A DNA stretch of 64,000 nucleotides from Lachnospiraceae bacterium M18-1 (GCA_000403295.2 KE159609.1:1-64000); one strand, 5' to 3'. Shown: positions 43,139 to 52,602, counted from the stretch's first letter. The notes: generated from the letters alone by a model not told the origin. Numbers and translations: made by a program.

Positions 43139-43525
43139 ATGAAAACAGTAAAAGTAGTTGCGGCAATTATCAGGAACCATGATAAAATATTTGCAACTCA
43201 GAGGGGATATGGAGAGTTTAAGGATGGATGGGAATTTCCGGGAGGAAAAATTGAGGAAGGAGAAACTCCGGAGCACGCTTTGATCCGAGAGATCCGGGAG
43301 GAACTTGATACAGTCATTTCCGTTGGAGAAAGGATGGACTGCATTGAGTATGATTATCCGGCATTTCATTTGTCAATGGAATGCTTTTGGGCGGAGGTGG
43401 TTTCGGGAGACTTGATTTTGAAAGAACATGAGGCGGCGAAATGGCTTTCCAGGGATGAACTGGACAGTGTAGACTGGCTACCGGCGGATCTGGAGTTAAT
43501 TGAGAAGATAAAAGGGAAACTGTAG
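43139..43525 (+). CDS. MutT-type NUDIX hydrolase
   Basis: 128 residues, full length. The NUDIX box reads GGKIEEGETPEHALIREIRE followed by ELDT, the GX5EX7REXXEE pattern with Asp-Thr in place of Gly-aliphatic. Relatives hydrolyse oxidised or excess (deoxy)nucleoside triphosphates. ATG 43139 follows AAAAGAGGAGTATAGC, 88 bp after the helicase stop on the same strand. NUDIX genes recur beside DUF3427 helicases, so it may be a functional partner rather than housekeeping mutT (inference). Confidence 0.88.
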   Translation: MKTVKVVAAIIRNHDKIFATQRGYGEFKDGWEFPGGKIEEGETPEHALIREIREELDTVISVGERMDCIEYDYPAFHLSMECFWAEVVSGDLILKEHEAAKWLSRDELDSVDWLPADLELIEKIKGKL

Positions 43526-43722
43526 GGAAATGCTCAAGCGCCAAAAACGATTACGCCCATAATATCAAATGGATCTGAAAGGCCGAAATGTTTTCAGGAT
43601 TAACGAGTCCGTTTACAAAAAGCCGCCCGCCAAAGCAATAGAATTTCTCATTTTTGTCCATAATAACTGGTGAATACATTTGAAATCTAAAACCTGTATT
43701 ATTATGGAAGAAAGAGGAATCT

Positions 43723-44955
43723 ATGAAAACATTTGACGAATTATATCAGGATCTTCTCCAGAGAAAACTTACACTGGAGGAGCCGCTTCCGGCTGACTAT
43801 GACCCCTATCATCTGGACTGCCTGCTCCACCCGGAGAAATATGCCTCAGTCCTGCACATTGATGAATGCCAGAAATGCGCTTATGAGCGTGCCTGTCAGA
43901 ACAGCTGCGTATTCGATGCGATCCGCTGGAATGAGGAAGGAAAGCTGATGATCGATCCGGAGCTCTGCGCGGGCTGCGAGGCATGCATTGAAGCATGCCA
44001 GGACGGCAGGCTGACAGCCAGTAAGGATGTACTTCCTGCGATGAAAGCGGTGAGAGAGGCAAAAGGACCGGCCTATATGATGGTAGCCCCGGCATTTTTC
44101 GGGCAGTTCAGTGAAGATGTAACTCCAGGGCAGCTGCGGACGGCGTTTAAAGCGCTCGGATTTACGGGGATGGTAGAAGTCGCTTTATTTGCGGATATCC
44201 TGACACTGAAGGAAGCGCTGGAATTTGACCGGCATGTACGCCATACCGGAGATTATCAGCTGACAAGCTGCTGCTGTCCGATCTGGATCTCCATGATCCG
44301 TAAGATCTACCACGAACTGATGCCCCATGTTCCCGGAGCTGTGTCGCCCATGATCGCCTGCGGCCGTATGATCAAGCGGATCCATCCGGATGCGGTCACG
44401 GTATTTGCAGGGCCGTGCCTGGCAAAAAAGAAAGAAGCGAAGGAACCCGATATCGCGGACGCAGTGGATTATGTGCTGACATTTCAGGAACTGAGAGACA
44501 TCTTCCGGGCGGCAGATATCCATCCGGAGGAATTGACGGACCTTGAAAAGGAACATGCTTCCGCGGCGGGCAGGCTTTATGCAAGAACCGGAGGTGTAAG
44601 CCATGCGGTATCTGAGATGGTAGACCAGCTCCGCCCGGACAGGAGCATCCATGTCCGTTCCGAACAGGCAAATGGAACAAAGGCATGTATGGAGATGATC
44701 CAACGGATAAAAGAAGGAACCACAGATGCCAATTTCTTTGAGGGGATGGGCTGTGCAGGAGGATGCGTCGGCGGGCCCAGGGCAATCCTTGATGTGGAGG
44801 AAGGAACCCGTCATGTAGATACCTATGCCGGAAATGCCCCATACAACACGCCGCTGGAAAATCCCTATGTGCGTAAAGTATTGGAAGAGCTGGGACTGGG
44901 AACCGTCGAGGAACTGCTGACAGAGGATCAGCTTCTTACAAGAGACTTTTCGTGA
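43723..44955 (+). CDS. Monomeric Fe-hydrogenase-like protein with 2[4Fe-4S] ferredoxin domain
   Basis: 410 residues. Ferredoxin-like cluster motifs near 44-95 include CQKCAYERACQNSC and CAGCEACIEACQD. The H-cluster domain motifs are SCCCPIW (L1, about 178), GPCLAKKKE (L2) and EGMGCAGGCVGGP (L3), each with variations from the canonical TSCCPxW, MPCxxKxxE and ExMACxGGC. The cysteines needed for the cluster are present. This fits an [FeFe]-hydrogenase of the small, less studied groups, possibly a sensor or uncoupled enzyme. ATG 43723 follows AAAGAGGAATCT. It converges with the M56 gene 6 bp away. Confidence 0.85.
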   Translation: MKTFDELYQDLLQRKLTLEEPLPADYDPYHLDCLLHPEKYASVLHIDECQKCAYERACQNSCVFDAIRWNEEGKLMIDPELCAGCEACIEACQDGRLTASKDVLPAMKAVREAKGPAYMMVAPAFFGQFSEDVTPGQLRTAFKALGFTGMVEVALFADILTLKEALEFDRHVRHTGDYQLTSCCCPIWISMIRKIYHELMPHVPGAVSPMIACGRMIKRIHPDAVTVFAGPCLAKKKEAKEPDIADAVDYVLTFQELRDIFRAADIHPEELTDLEKEHASAAGRLYARTGGVSHAVSEMVDQLRPDRSIHVRSEQANGTKACMEMIQRIKEGTTDANFFEGMGCAGGCVGGPRAILDVEEGTRHVDTYAGNAPYNTPLENPYVRKVLEELGLGTVEELLTEDQLLTRDFS

Positions 44956-44961
44956 AGACAG

Positions 44962-46296
44962 TCACGTATACCACGAAAATACATGGAGTGAGGAAGGAGA
45001 AAGCCGCCCGGAAGTGTGAGCGTTTCTGAGAAAGCTCACACTTCCCCTGGCATGTTCCCCTGTGACCTTCACGGTATAGATTCCGTTTTCTTCAATTTCA
45101 AGATGAAATGCGATGGATGAGATGATTTCATTATTTTCATAAATGATCTCATCACCTTTGCAGATTGTCACTGCCATGCGGCCGTCATCTACGGTAATTG
45201 CGGCACTCAGAATATCTCCGGCTTCCAGAGTGAGATCCTGAGAATCGGTGGAGTGGAGCTTTTGAAAAGCCATGATAAATTCACTGTCATTTCCGGTTCT
45301 GCTCCCATTAAATACAGAAACAGGAGGGTCGGTCAGGAAGCAGGCCGCGAGGAGAATACAGACTGCCGCGGATGCTGCGCTGATCCCGAATCCCGGTTTT
45401 TTATAATGCAATATGTTGTTCACCCGTTTTTTTACATCTGTTTCGCCGAAAGCAAGCGGGCAGGCAAGAACCATTTTTTGACGCATGCTGCAGGAAACAA
45501 GCGCATTGGCATAGGCTTTGCGTTCGTCCGGATCAAAACTGCGGATCACCTGTTCATCGCATGCCAGTTCCAGATCACGGCAAAACAAGATATATGCCGC
45601 CCAGACCAGGGGATGGAACCAGTATACTGCCAGCAGGACATAGCCCAGTATTTTCCACCAGTGGTCTCTTCTCTTCAGATGCGCCTCCTCATGCGCGGTC
45701 ACATATCTGAGATCGTCCTGGCAGATCCCGGAAGGCAGGAAGATCCGGGGGGCTAGAAGTCCCAGGATAAACGGCGATGTAACGGCATCACAGAGCCAGA
45801 GCTTTTCCGGTATGGAAATCCCTTCCTGCGTATTCTGCAGTATAGACCTTATCGGTACTCCTTCCCGTACTCTGACACAAAGCTGCAGACAGCGGAATAC
45901 CCCATACCCAAGCAAGAGGATGGCTCCCGCTGCCCATACGGTTCCGGCGGCGGACATCCAGATATATAGAGGATTTGCACTGGCTCCGGGAACCGGCGAA
46001 AAGGTCCGGCTGATGACCGGATTCAGGGCGCGGCTGAGAAACAGAACCCCGGTGCTGACCGTAGGATTCTGTGCATACCGGACCACCTGCGGGTCAAATG
46101 TTTCCGCACTGGGGATCAGGCTGAACGGTGCTTTCAAAGAAATTGGGCAGATCAGCCGGAAAGCAATGATTCCCCACAGCACACAGACGATCCGCTTCGG
46201 TGCTTTTTTCAGAAAAAACCGCAGCAGGAGAACCGCCGAAATAAGCCATCCTGCCGCAATGCTCATATTCAGAAGCTTCAAAAATATCATATCCAT
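44962..46296 (-). CDS. M56-family (BlaR1/MecR1-like) membrane metallopeptidase
   Basis: 444 residues. Four N-terminal region membrane helices; the zinc motif is HEEAH in VTAHEEAHLKRRDHWW near residue 205, with the downstream ELACDEQV acidic motif. Another helix (about 312-330) precedes a roughly 110-residue outer domain; this is short and lacks a penicillin-binding domain. BlaR1-type proteins cut their partner repressor BlaI on sensing antibiotics or envelope stress. ATG 46296 has AGGAGG upstream (46304-46309). The expected blaI gene is missing except for a remnant. Confidence 0.87.
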   Translation of the reverse strand: MDMIFLKLLNMSIAAGWLISAVLLLRFFLKKAPKRIVCVLWGIIAFRLICPISLKAPFSLIPSAETFDPQVVRYAQNPTVSTGVLFLSRALNPVISRTFSPVPGASANPLYIWMSAAGTVWAAGAILLLGYGVFRCLQLCVRVREGVPIRSILQNTQEGISIPEKLWLCDAVTSPFILGLLAPRIFLPSGICQDDLRYVTAHEEAHLKRRDHWWKILGYVLLAVYWFHPLVWAAYILFCRDLELACDEQVIRSFDPDERKAYANALVSCSMRQKMVLACPLAFGETDVKKRVNNILHYKKPGFGISAASAAVCILLAACFLTDPPVSVFNGSRTGNDSEFIMAFQKLHSTDSQDLTLEAGDILSAAITVDDGRMAVTICKGDEIIYENNEIISSIAFHLEIEENGIYTVKVTGEHARGSVSFLRNAHTSGRLSPSSLHVFSWYT

Positions 46297-46313
46297 AGCG
46301 AAACCTCCTGACG

Positions 46314-46379
46314 TTACTCTGCATCAATTATTTTACGGATCTGCGCGGCTTCATCCGAATAGATTTGATTTCGATGGTG
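46314..46379 (-). pseudogene. BlaI-type repressor, C-terminal remnant only
   Basis: Minus strand, directly ahead of the M56 gene: 21 codons reading NQIYSDEAAQIRKIIDAE before TAA (46314-46316), with an in-frame TAG at 46380-46382. The SDEAAQIRKIID pattern resembles the C-terminus of BlaI/MecI repressors, which normally sits exactly here. The rest of the gene is absent, so the locus seems to have lost its repressor. Confidence 0.45.
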
Positions 46380-46435
46380 CTACGCATACCAAGGCTTAAA
46401 AAAGACAAAGGATACTTCCTTATGTGAAGTGCCCC

Positions 46436-46464
46436 TTGTGACAGGCCTTTTTTTATAGTATACT
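46436..46464 (+). promoter_or_regulatory. Promoter of the MATE gene
   Basis: TTGTGA (46436-46441), 17-bp spacer, TATACT (46459-46464). The leader of about 135 nt contains an unused-looking AAAGGAGG near 46536 with no start codon at a fitting distance. The 311-bp gap 46297-46607 otherwise holds only the blaI remnant. Confidence 0.6.
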
Positions 46465-46607
46465 ATAACGAAATGAAAAATCAATGTACAGGCACTGGAA
46501 TTAAGGAAGCGATCTGCCGCATAAACCGGCGACAAAAGGAGGTATAGGACTGTTAAAAATAACTGGTATCATTCGATCATATCATTTTTTACAGTCTGAA
46601 ATATTCT

Positions 46608-47936
46608 ATGGAACAAACATTTATGAAAGAAAAAAAGATACTGCCCCTTGTGCTCTCTATGTCCCTGCCTATGGTCATTTCCATGGCGGTGAACTCACTC
46701 TACAACATCGTGGACAGTTATTTTGTTGCAAAATTAAGTGAAGACGCCATGACGGCCCTGTCTCTGGTGTATCCGGTGCAGAATATGATCAACGCCATTG
46801 CCATCGGCTTCGCCATCGGGATCAACGCCAGCGTGGCCTACTATCTGGGGGCCGGCGACCAGGAGAGGGCGGACAAGGCGGCTGCCCAGGGGATGCTTTT
46901 AAACATGCTTCACGGGGCGGTGCTGATGGTGATATGCATCGCCGTGATGCCAGCGTTTCTGCGGATGTTTTCCACAGACGAAACAGTCATCCGGATGGCG
47001 CTGGAATATTCCAACCGGGCGTTTTTATTTGCTGTGGTCATCGCAATGACTCTGGTCTATGAAAAGGTTTTTCAAGCCGTAGGCAAGATGAAGGTCTCCA
47101 TGTTCAGCATGATGTGCGGATTTGCGGCAAATATAATCCTGGATCCTCTGATGATCTTCGGCATCGGCATTTTCCCGGCCATGGGGATCGCCGGAGCGGC
47201 CTACGCCACCGGGATCGGACAGGTGCTCACCCTTGTAGTATATCTGATCTTCTGTAAAATAGATCCGCTGCCCCTGAAGATCACGCGGAAATATCTGCGG
47301 CCTCAGCGGGATGTAGCGGCCAGGATGTATTCCGTGGGGTTCTCCGCCACGCTGAGCCTGGCGCTTCCGTCTCTGCTGATCTCCGTGCTGAACGGGATCC
47401 TGGCAGGCTTTTCAGAAAAATATGTGCTCGTGCTGGGTGTGTACTATAAGCTCCAGACGTTCATTTATCTGACGGCAAATGGGATTATCCAGGGCATCCG
47501 TCCGCTGATGGGATACAATTACGGCGCAGGGGAGAAGGAACGGGTGAAGCAGATCTTTCGGACAACCCTGATGCTCACAGCAGGTGTAATGGTGGCCGGA
47601 ACAGCCTTGTCGTGGCTGATCCCGGAATACCTGATCGGATTATTTACCGCCAACCCGCAGACCATACAAAGCGGAGTGAACGCGCTGCATATCATCAGTC
47701 TTGGTTTTGTAGTGTCGGCAGTCTCCGTAAGCTGCTGCGGGGCGCTGGAAGGGCTGGGGAAAGGAAGGCCTTCGCTGTACATATCCCTGTTCCGGTACGT
47801 GCTCGTGATCATGCCCGCGGCATTTCTGTTCAGCAGGCTGATGGGAGTGAATGGAGTATGGACTGCGTTCTGCTTTACCGAATTTGTGACGGCAGGGGCG
47901 GGGTATCTGATCTACAGGAAGTATGAGGCTCAATAG
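46608..47936 (+). CDS. MATE-family multidrug/metabolite efflux transporter
   Basis: 442 residues with twelve predicted helices. Typical features include MSLPMVISMAVNSLYNIVDS in helix 1 and ALSLVYPVQNMINAIAIGFA. It would export cationic compounds using a Na+ or H+ gradient. The Shine-Dalgarno site before ATG 46608 is weak. A hairpin AGAAAA.CTGCC/GGCAG.TTTTCT near 48054-48080, after the stop, may end transcription. Confidence 0.92.
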   Translation: MEQTFMKEKKILPLVLSMSLPMVISMAVNSLYNIVDSYFVAKLSEDAMTALSLVYPVQNMINAIAIGFAIGINASVAYYLGAGDQERADKAAAQGMLLNMLHGAVLMVICIAVMPAFLRMFSTDETVIRMALEYSNRAFLFAVVIAMTLVYEKVFQAVGKMKVSMFSMMCGFAANIILDPLMIFGIGIFPAMGIAGAAYATGIGQVLTLVVYLIFCKIDPLPLKITRKYLRPQRDVAARMYSVGFSATLSLALPSLLISVLNGILAGFSEKYVLVLGVYYKLQTFIYLTANGIIQGIRPLMGYNYGAGEKERVKQIFRTTLMLTAGVMVAGTALSWLIPEYLIGLFTANPQTIQSGVNALHIISLGFVVSAVSVSCCGALEGLGKGRPSLYISLFRYVLVIMPAAFLFSRLMGVNGVWTAFCFTEFVTAGAGYLIYRKYEAQ

Positions 47937-48095
47937 AGAAGGCACATTCCTTATGAAAGGTCCGAATAGCCACAATAGGATGCGCACAGGGAACATTTTG
48001 ATGCCCTGTCAGCTTGCTGCAGGGGCTTTGAATACCATCGTATGCAGAAAAGCTGCCAGCGGCAGGTTTTCTGTATTTGAGCAGGAGGACAATAC

Positions 48096-48875
48096 ATGGT
48101 TTACGAATTGAGAGATACGGAAAAAGCAGCGCCGCTCTTTGAAGGCTGGCAGGAGTCGATGATCTGGTCATGCCTGCAGAAGGTCATGGGAAAAATCTAT
48201 ACGGACGCTCCGGAGCAGCCGGCCTCTGCTATGGCCCTTCTGGCTGACTTCTGTTTTTTTGCGGGAAAGCCCGATGCGGAGCTTGTACGGTATTGGGGCG
48301 GTCTGTGCTTCCCGGATACCGCTGCTTCCCGGGGGATCATCATGGTGCCGCAGAACCGCGCTTGGGGAGAACTGATTGAGAGCAGCTGGAAAGAAAAAGC
48401 CAGAAAGACCACCCGATACGCTATAAAAAAAGAACCTGGTATCTTTGACAGAGAGAAGCTGCAGGCAGCAGTTACGGCCCTGCCTGAGGGGTTTACATTA
48501 AAAATGATCGATGAAGCCCTGTATCTGCAATGCAGGGAAATTCCTTGGTGCAGGGACTGGGTGGCCAACTATGCGGATTACGCCATGTACCGGAAGTACG
48601 GCCTGGGAGCAGTGATCTTAAAAGACGGGGAGCCGGTTTCCGGGGCGTCCTCTTATACCAGTTATCGCACCGGCATTGAAATTGAGATCGATACCCGGGA
48701 AGACTGCCGCAGAAAAGGGCTTGCCTATATCTGCGGGGCAAAACTGATCCTGGAATGCATGGAGCGGGGCTGGTATCCGAGCTGGGATGCTCATAACCCG
48801 TGGTCGGCGGCGCTGGCCGAAAAGCTGGGATATCATTTTGATCATGAATATACGGTATACGAAGTTTATAGATGA
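48096..48875 (+). CDS. GNAT-family acetyltransferase
   Basis: 259 residues. The C-terminal GNAT fold has VSGASSYTSYRTGIEIEIDT and EDCRRKGLAYICGAKLILEC, the acetyl-CoA loop being RRKGLA. The N-terminal half matches the larger GNAT type with a preceding helical domain. Substrate unknown. ATG 48096 follows GAGCAGGAGGAC. The ABC ATPase gene starts 12 nt after its stop, so it heads a probable operon reaching to the histidine kinase at 54956. Confidence 0.85.
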   Translation: MVYELRDTEKAAPLFEGWQESMIWSCLQKVMGKIYTDAPEQPASAMALLADFCFFAGKPDAELVRYWGGLCFPDTAASRGIIMVPQNRAWGELIESSWKEKARKTTRYAIKKEPGIFDREKLQAAVTALPEGFTLKMIDEALYLQCREIPWCRDWVANYADYAMYRKYGLGAVILKDGEPVSGASSYTSYRTGIEIEIDTREDCRRKGLAYICGAKLILECMERGWYPSWDAHNPWSAALAEKLGYHFDHEYTVYEVYR

Positions 48876-48887
48876 GAGGAAAAAGCC

Positions 48888-49790
48888 ATGATAACGATCA
48901 GCGGTCTGACAAAATATTATGACGGCGTCTGTGCAGTCAATCATGTGTCCCTGGAGATTTTGGAGGGCACTATGTTCGGCCTGCTGGGCACGAACGGAGC
49001 GGGCAAGACCACGCTGCTGCGGATGCTGGCAGGCATTATCGAAGCAGACTCCGGGGAAATCCGGATAGACGGAGAGGAGGATCCGTTTTCCCCGCAGTGC
49101 AAGAAGAATCTGTTTTATCTGCCCGACGATCCCTATTATTTTCCAAATGCATCCATTCAGGTGATGCTGGATTTTTATAAAAAGCAGTATCCGGGGCTGG
49201 ATGCGGACTCAGTGAGATACATGGCGGAATCCCTCAACCTGGACATGAACCGCCCTGTCCGGACATTTTCAAAGGGGATGAAGCGGCAGGCATTTCTCAT
49301 TCTGGCGCTGTGCTCCCGGACAAAATACCTTTTCTGCGATGAGGTGCTCGACGGACTGGACCCCATCGCGGCAGAGATCATGAAGAACCTGTTCCGCCAG
49401 GAAATGAAATCCCGTGATTTTACGATCCTTGTGGCCTCACACAAGCTCCGGGATCTGGAGGATATCTGCGGAAATATCGCCATTCTCCACAAGGGCGGCG
49501 TGGTGACTGCCGGAGACTTCCGGGAACGTGCGGAAAATGTCCGAAAATTCCAGTGCGTTTTCCCGCTGGAGGCCGATCTGGACAGTCTGAGACAGCACCC
49601 GTCGGTGGTGCGGCTCCACGAAGACGCCCGCTTTATCACGCTGGTCACACGCGGAAAAGCGGAAGAGATTCGAAAAGCCCTGGAAGAACTGGATCCGATC
49701 TTTCTGGGGGAGGTCCCGTTAAGCCTTGAGGAAACATTTATTGCAGAAATGGAGGGCGCAGGTTATGACATCAGAAAGGTACTTCAATAA
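48888..49790 (+). CDS. ABC transporter ATP-binding protein
   Basis: 300 residues. Walker A GTNGAGKTTLLRML (about 34-47), signature FSKGMKRQ (about 127-134), Walker B KYLFCDEVLDGLD (about 146-158), with the H loop VASHKLRD. A C-terminal extension of about 80 residues is typical of exporters with large permeases. ATG 48888 follows GAGAGGAAAAAGCC. The permease gene overlaps its end by 26 bp, showing tight coupling. Confidence 0.94.
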   Translation: MITISGLTKYYDGVCAVNHVSLEILEGTMFGLLGTNGAGKTTLLRMLAGIIEADSGEIRIDGEEDPFSPQCKKNLFYLPDDPYYFPNASIQVMLDFYKKQYPGLDADSVRYMAESLNLDMNRPVRTFSKGMKRQAFLILALCSRTKYLFCDEVLDGLDPIAAEIMKNLFRQEMKSRDFTILVASHKLRDLEDICGNIAILHKGGVVTAGDFRERAENVRKFQCVFPLEADLDSLRQHPSVVRLHEDARFITLVTRGKAEEIRKALEELDPIFLGEVPLSLEETFIAEMEGAGYDIRKVLQ

Positions 49791-51822
49791 ATGGGTTCGG
49801 GAAGCCGGGAGAGGGCATATTGCGGCGTTCCTGTCCTGGGGAAGCCTGCTCATATACGGGATGGTCACCGCGGCTAAGCTGAGGTTTCAGTCGGATTATT
49901 CTTTTTTCGGCATCGGCAGCAGAGAGCTTCTGTGGATGTGCGCAGGGCTTGGCGCAGCCCTCTCTTTTCTGGAATTTTTCTACCTTCTTCAGCCGAAAAA
50001 ACTGGATTTTTATTACAGCCTGCCGGTGAGAAAAAGCACCGTATTCTGGGGGAGATATGTGCATGGGCTGGCACATTTCCTGGTTCCTCTGTGCTTGTGC
50101 CTTACGGCCTGCGGGCTGTATGAAAGCAGCTTTGATATGGATTTCTTTCCTTATTCGGCAAGTTATACAGGCCGCAGCATCCTGGTATCTGCCGCGGCAT
50201 TTTTGATATTTTATCATGCAGGGATCCTGCTGCTCACCGTCTGCGGAAATGTCCTTCCGGCAGTTCTGGGGTATGCCATCTGCCTGTTCTACGGACACAT
50301 TCTGGTGGGAAATGCATGGACCGCCTGGGCGTCAAATTATTTCCGGACTTACTACAGAATCCCGGCGTTCGAGAAGCTGGATGTCCTGACGGCGCCGTTA
50401 TCCCTGGCCCAGGATCTGGCCGGGAGCAATCTCTTTGACAAGTTTGAAGTGTTTGAGTATATTCCGTCCGGGAGCAGCGTCCTTGCAGCTTCCGAATGGA
50501 TCGTCCTGCCGTTCCTCCTGTTTGCTGCGGCGCAGAAAAAGAGAAGGACGGAACGGATCGGGAAATGGTTCGCCATTCCGATGGCGGAACGTGCGGCGGA
50601 ATGGCTGCTCTCCTTTCTGACAGGGGTGTGGATGGGGAGTTTTCTGACGGATCTGACCGGGCTTGCGGAGAAAACACCAGGGCTTTGCGGGGCGCTGAGC
50701 ATACTGGCAGGCATTGCTGCCGCGGCCGGAGTGCATTTTCTGCTGGAGCTGGGCGTGGGATGCGGCTGGAAAATCCCGCCAGAGAAATCAGCTGCAAATG
50801 GAAAGTCCGAGGAGCGGGGAGATCTGCGCCGGGGAATTTTCCGGCGGAAATGGCAGCTTGCCGCAGAATGTGCGGCGGTGGCTTTGTCAGGAATCGTATT
50901 TTTATTAGGAGCATCCGCGTTCGATTCATTTCTGCCGGAGGAACGCTCCGTTGAAAGGGTCGGAGTCACCATTGGCGGCGTTGGAATGTCCAACGGGGAC
51001 TACGGCCAGATCCGAACGGGCCGGGAAAGATATGAAACGGCCAGGCAGCTGGAGCGCTGTCTTCTTGCAGAGGAGGGAAAGAGTGCGGCCATGGCATGGA
51101 TCACATTACTTGCAGAAAATGATGATTTGCCGGACGCAGGCACAGATCTTACAGAGGTTACTCACACGGTCATCTGCTATCATATGAAAAACGGAAGCCA
51201 GGCCTATCGGGTGTATCCGATAGACGAAGAGGAACTGCAGGCATTTGCCATGGTATTCGAGACGGATGAATACAAACAGATCACATACCCTGTGGACAAC
51301 AGCGGATTCGCGGCGGATGCCCGCTTCACCTGGTCAGACCGGGTGACGGATACGGTGATGAAGCTGGAGGAGAACGAGAAAGAGGCACTTCTGGATGCCT
51401 GTCAAAAGGATATCGGGGATATGAAAATGGACGATCTCAAGAAGGCGCTCCCCCTGGGATTCGTAGAACTTGAATCGGACGGCCCCATGCTCCCGGGCAG
51501 CATTCCCATCTATCCGTTTTTTGTACGGACCTGCGGCCTGCTGGAATCATACGGCGTGCAGATCCACCGGACACTGGCGGATTATACTGTGCGCTCGGTC
51601 AGCGTGACTACAAGAAATGAAAACGGCAGGGGAAAACGAGAGTCAAAATATGTGGAAGACCCGGAGGAGGTCGCAAAGTGGAAGCAGAAAGCGGTTCCGA
51701 AAGAACTTGACCTGCAGCCGCTCTTTTATCCGCTGGACTATTCGAAGGAGATCCGGGCCGAAGTCCTGGATGAAACAACAAATTCGGTGATACATGTAAA
51801 CTGCTATTTGCAGGAGGAGTAA
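49765..51822 (+). CDS. ABC transporter permease with large soluble C-terminal domain (DUF6449-like)
   Basis: 685 residues. N-terminal two-thirds carry about eight to ten membrane helices; EFFYLLQPKKLDFYYSLPVR and FWGRYVHGLAHF are the permease motif of this family. The last 250 residues are soluble and end FYPLDYSKEIRAEV. ATG 49765 is chosen over the in-frame 49726 because GGAGGGCGCAGG precedes it. It pairs with the overlapping ATPase gene. The system resembles Firmicutes exporters for peptides or lantibiotics, and the nearby LytTR two-component pair may regulate it (inference). Confidence 0.85.
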   Translation: MTSERYFNKWVREAGRGHIAAFLSWGSLLIYGMVTAAKLRFQSDYSFFGIGSRELLWMCAGLGAALSFLEFFYLLQPKKLDFYYSLPVRKSTVFWGRYVHGLAHFLVPLCLCLTACGLYESSFDMDFFPYSASYTGRSILVSAAAFLIFYHAGILLLTVCGNVLPAVLGYAICLFYGHILVGNAWTAWASNYFRTYYRIPAFEKLDVLTAPLSLAQDLAGSNLFDKFEVFEYIPSGSSVLAASEWIVLPFLLFAAAQKKRRTERIGKWFAIPMAERAAEWLLSFLTGVWMGSFLTDLTGLAEKTPGLCGALSILAGIAAAAGVHFLLELGVGCGWKIPPEKSAANGKSEERGDLRRGIFRRKWQLAAECAAVALSGIVFLLGASAFDSFLPEERSVERVGVTIGGVGMSNGDYGQIRTGRERYETARQLERCLLAEEGKSAAMAWITLLAENDDLPDAGTDLTEVTHTVICYHMKNGSQAYRVYPIDEEELQAFAMVFETDEYKQITYPVDNSGFAADARFTWSDRVTDTVMKLEENEKEALLDACQKDIGDMKMDDLKKALPLGFVELESDGPMLPGSIPIYPFFVRTCGLLESYGVQIHRTLADYTVRSVSVTTRNENGRGKRESKYVEDPEEVAKWKQKAVPKELDLQPLFYPLDYSKEIRAEVLDETTNSVIHVNCYLQEE

Positions 51823-51826
51823 AAAA

Positions 51827-52570
51827 ATGGAGAGAAGATTAGAAGTATGTATTGATTCCGTGGAATCGGCAATCCTAGCGGAGAAGGGCGGGGCGGACCG
51901 CCTGGAGGTCTGCGCCAATCTGGTCATTGGAGGGACTACGCCTGGGGTTAGCCAGTTTAAACAAATCCGCAGCGCATGCGATATCGATCTGAATGTATTG
52001 ATCCGTCCGCGATTTGGAGATTTTTTATATACCGATGCGGAATTTCAGATGATTTCCGAGGATATCCGGATGTTCCGGGAGCTGGGGGCAGACGGTGTGG
52101 TCGTCGGCTGCCTGAAAGCAGACGGCAGTCTGGATTCCGACAGAATGCGGGTACTCCGGGAACAGGCCGGCCCATTGCAAATGACGCTGCACCGGGCATT
52201 TGACGTATGCCGGGATCCGTATCAGGCATTGGAGGAAGCGCTGTCGCTGGGGGTGGACACGATCCTGACCTCTGGACAGGCAGACCACTGCCTTGCAGGG
52301 AAAGAGACTTTAAAAAAGCTGATCAGGCAGGCAGACGGCAGGATTGAGATCCTTGTGGGGAGCGGGGTCAATGCGGAGGTCATCCGGCAGCTGAAGGATG
52401 AGATCGGCGCTGCCAGCTTTCACATGTCCGGAAAGAAAATGATCAGCAGCGGTATGGTTTACCGGAACCGGGAGGTCCATATGGGAGTTCCGGGGATTGG
52501 GGAATTTGAGATATTCCGGACAGATGAAGAGGAGATCCGGCGGGCAAGGCTGGTGCTGGATAAAAAATAA
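51827..52570 (+). CDS. cutC: CutC-family protein
   Basis: 247 residues, TIM-barrel family. Diagnostic motifs are GADRLEVCANLVIGGTTPG, VLIRPRFGDFLYTD, MTLHRAFDVCRDP and ILTSGQA. Named for copper homeostasis in E. coli, though its true role is uncertain. ATG 51827 follows AGGAGGAG, four bases after the permease stop, so the genes are co-transcribed. Confidence 0.95.
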   Translation: MERRLEVCIDSVESAILAEKGGADRLEVCANLVIGGTTPGVSQFKQIRSACDIDLNVLIRPRFGDFLYTDAEFQMISEDIRMFRELGADGVVVGCLKADGSLDSDRMRVLREQAGPLQMTLHRAFDVCRDPYQALEEALSLGVDTILTSGQADHCLAGKETLKKLIRQADGRIEILVGSGVNAEVIRQLKDEIGAASFHMSGKKMISSGMVYRNREVHMGVPGIGEFEIFRTDEEEIRRARLVLDKK

Positions 52571-52602
52571 GAATACCATGATCAGGAAAAGGAGGCAGCG
52601 CC

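Noticed and set aside
43551..43661. 36-codon minus-strand ORF between the NUDIX and hydrogenase genes
   Set aside because: Its sequence (MDKNEKFYCFGGRLFVNG start) looks slightly protein-like and may be a gene remnant, but there is no ribosome binding site or recognisable family, so it was not annotated.
47923..48111. 62-codon ORF between the MATE and GNAT genes
   Set aside because: It starts inside the MATE 3' end and runs through a hairpin into the GNAT start; no ribosome binding site and no protein-like pattern.
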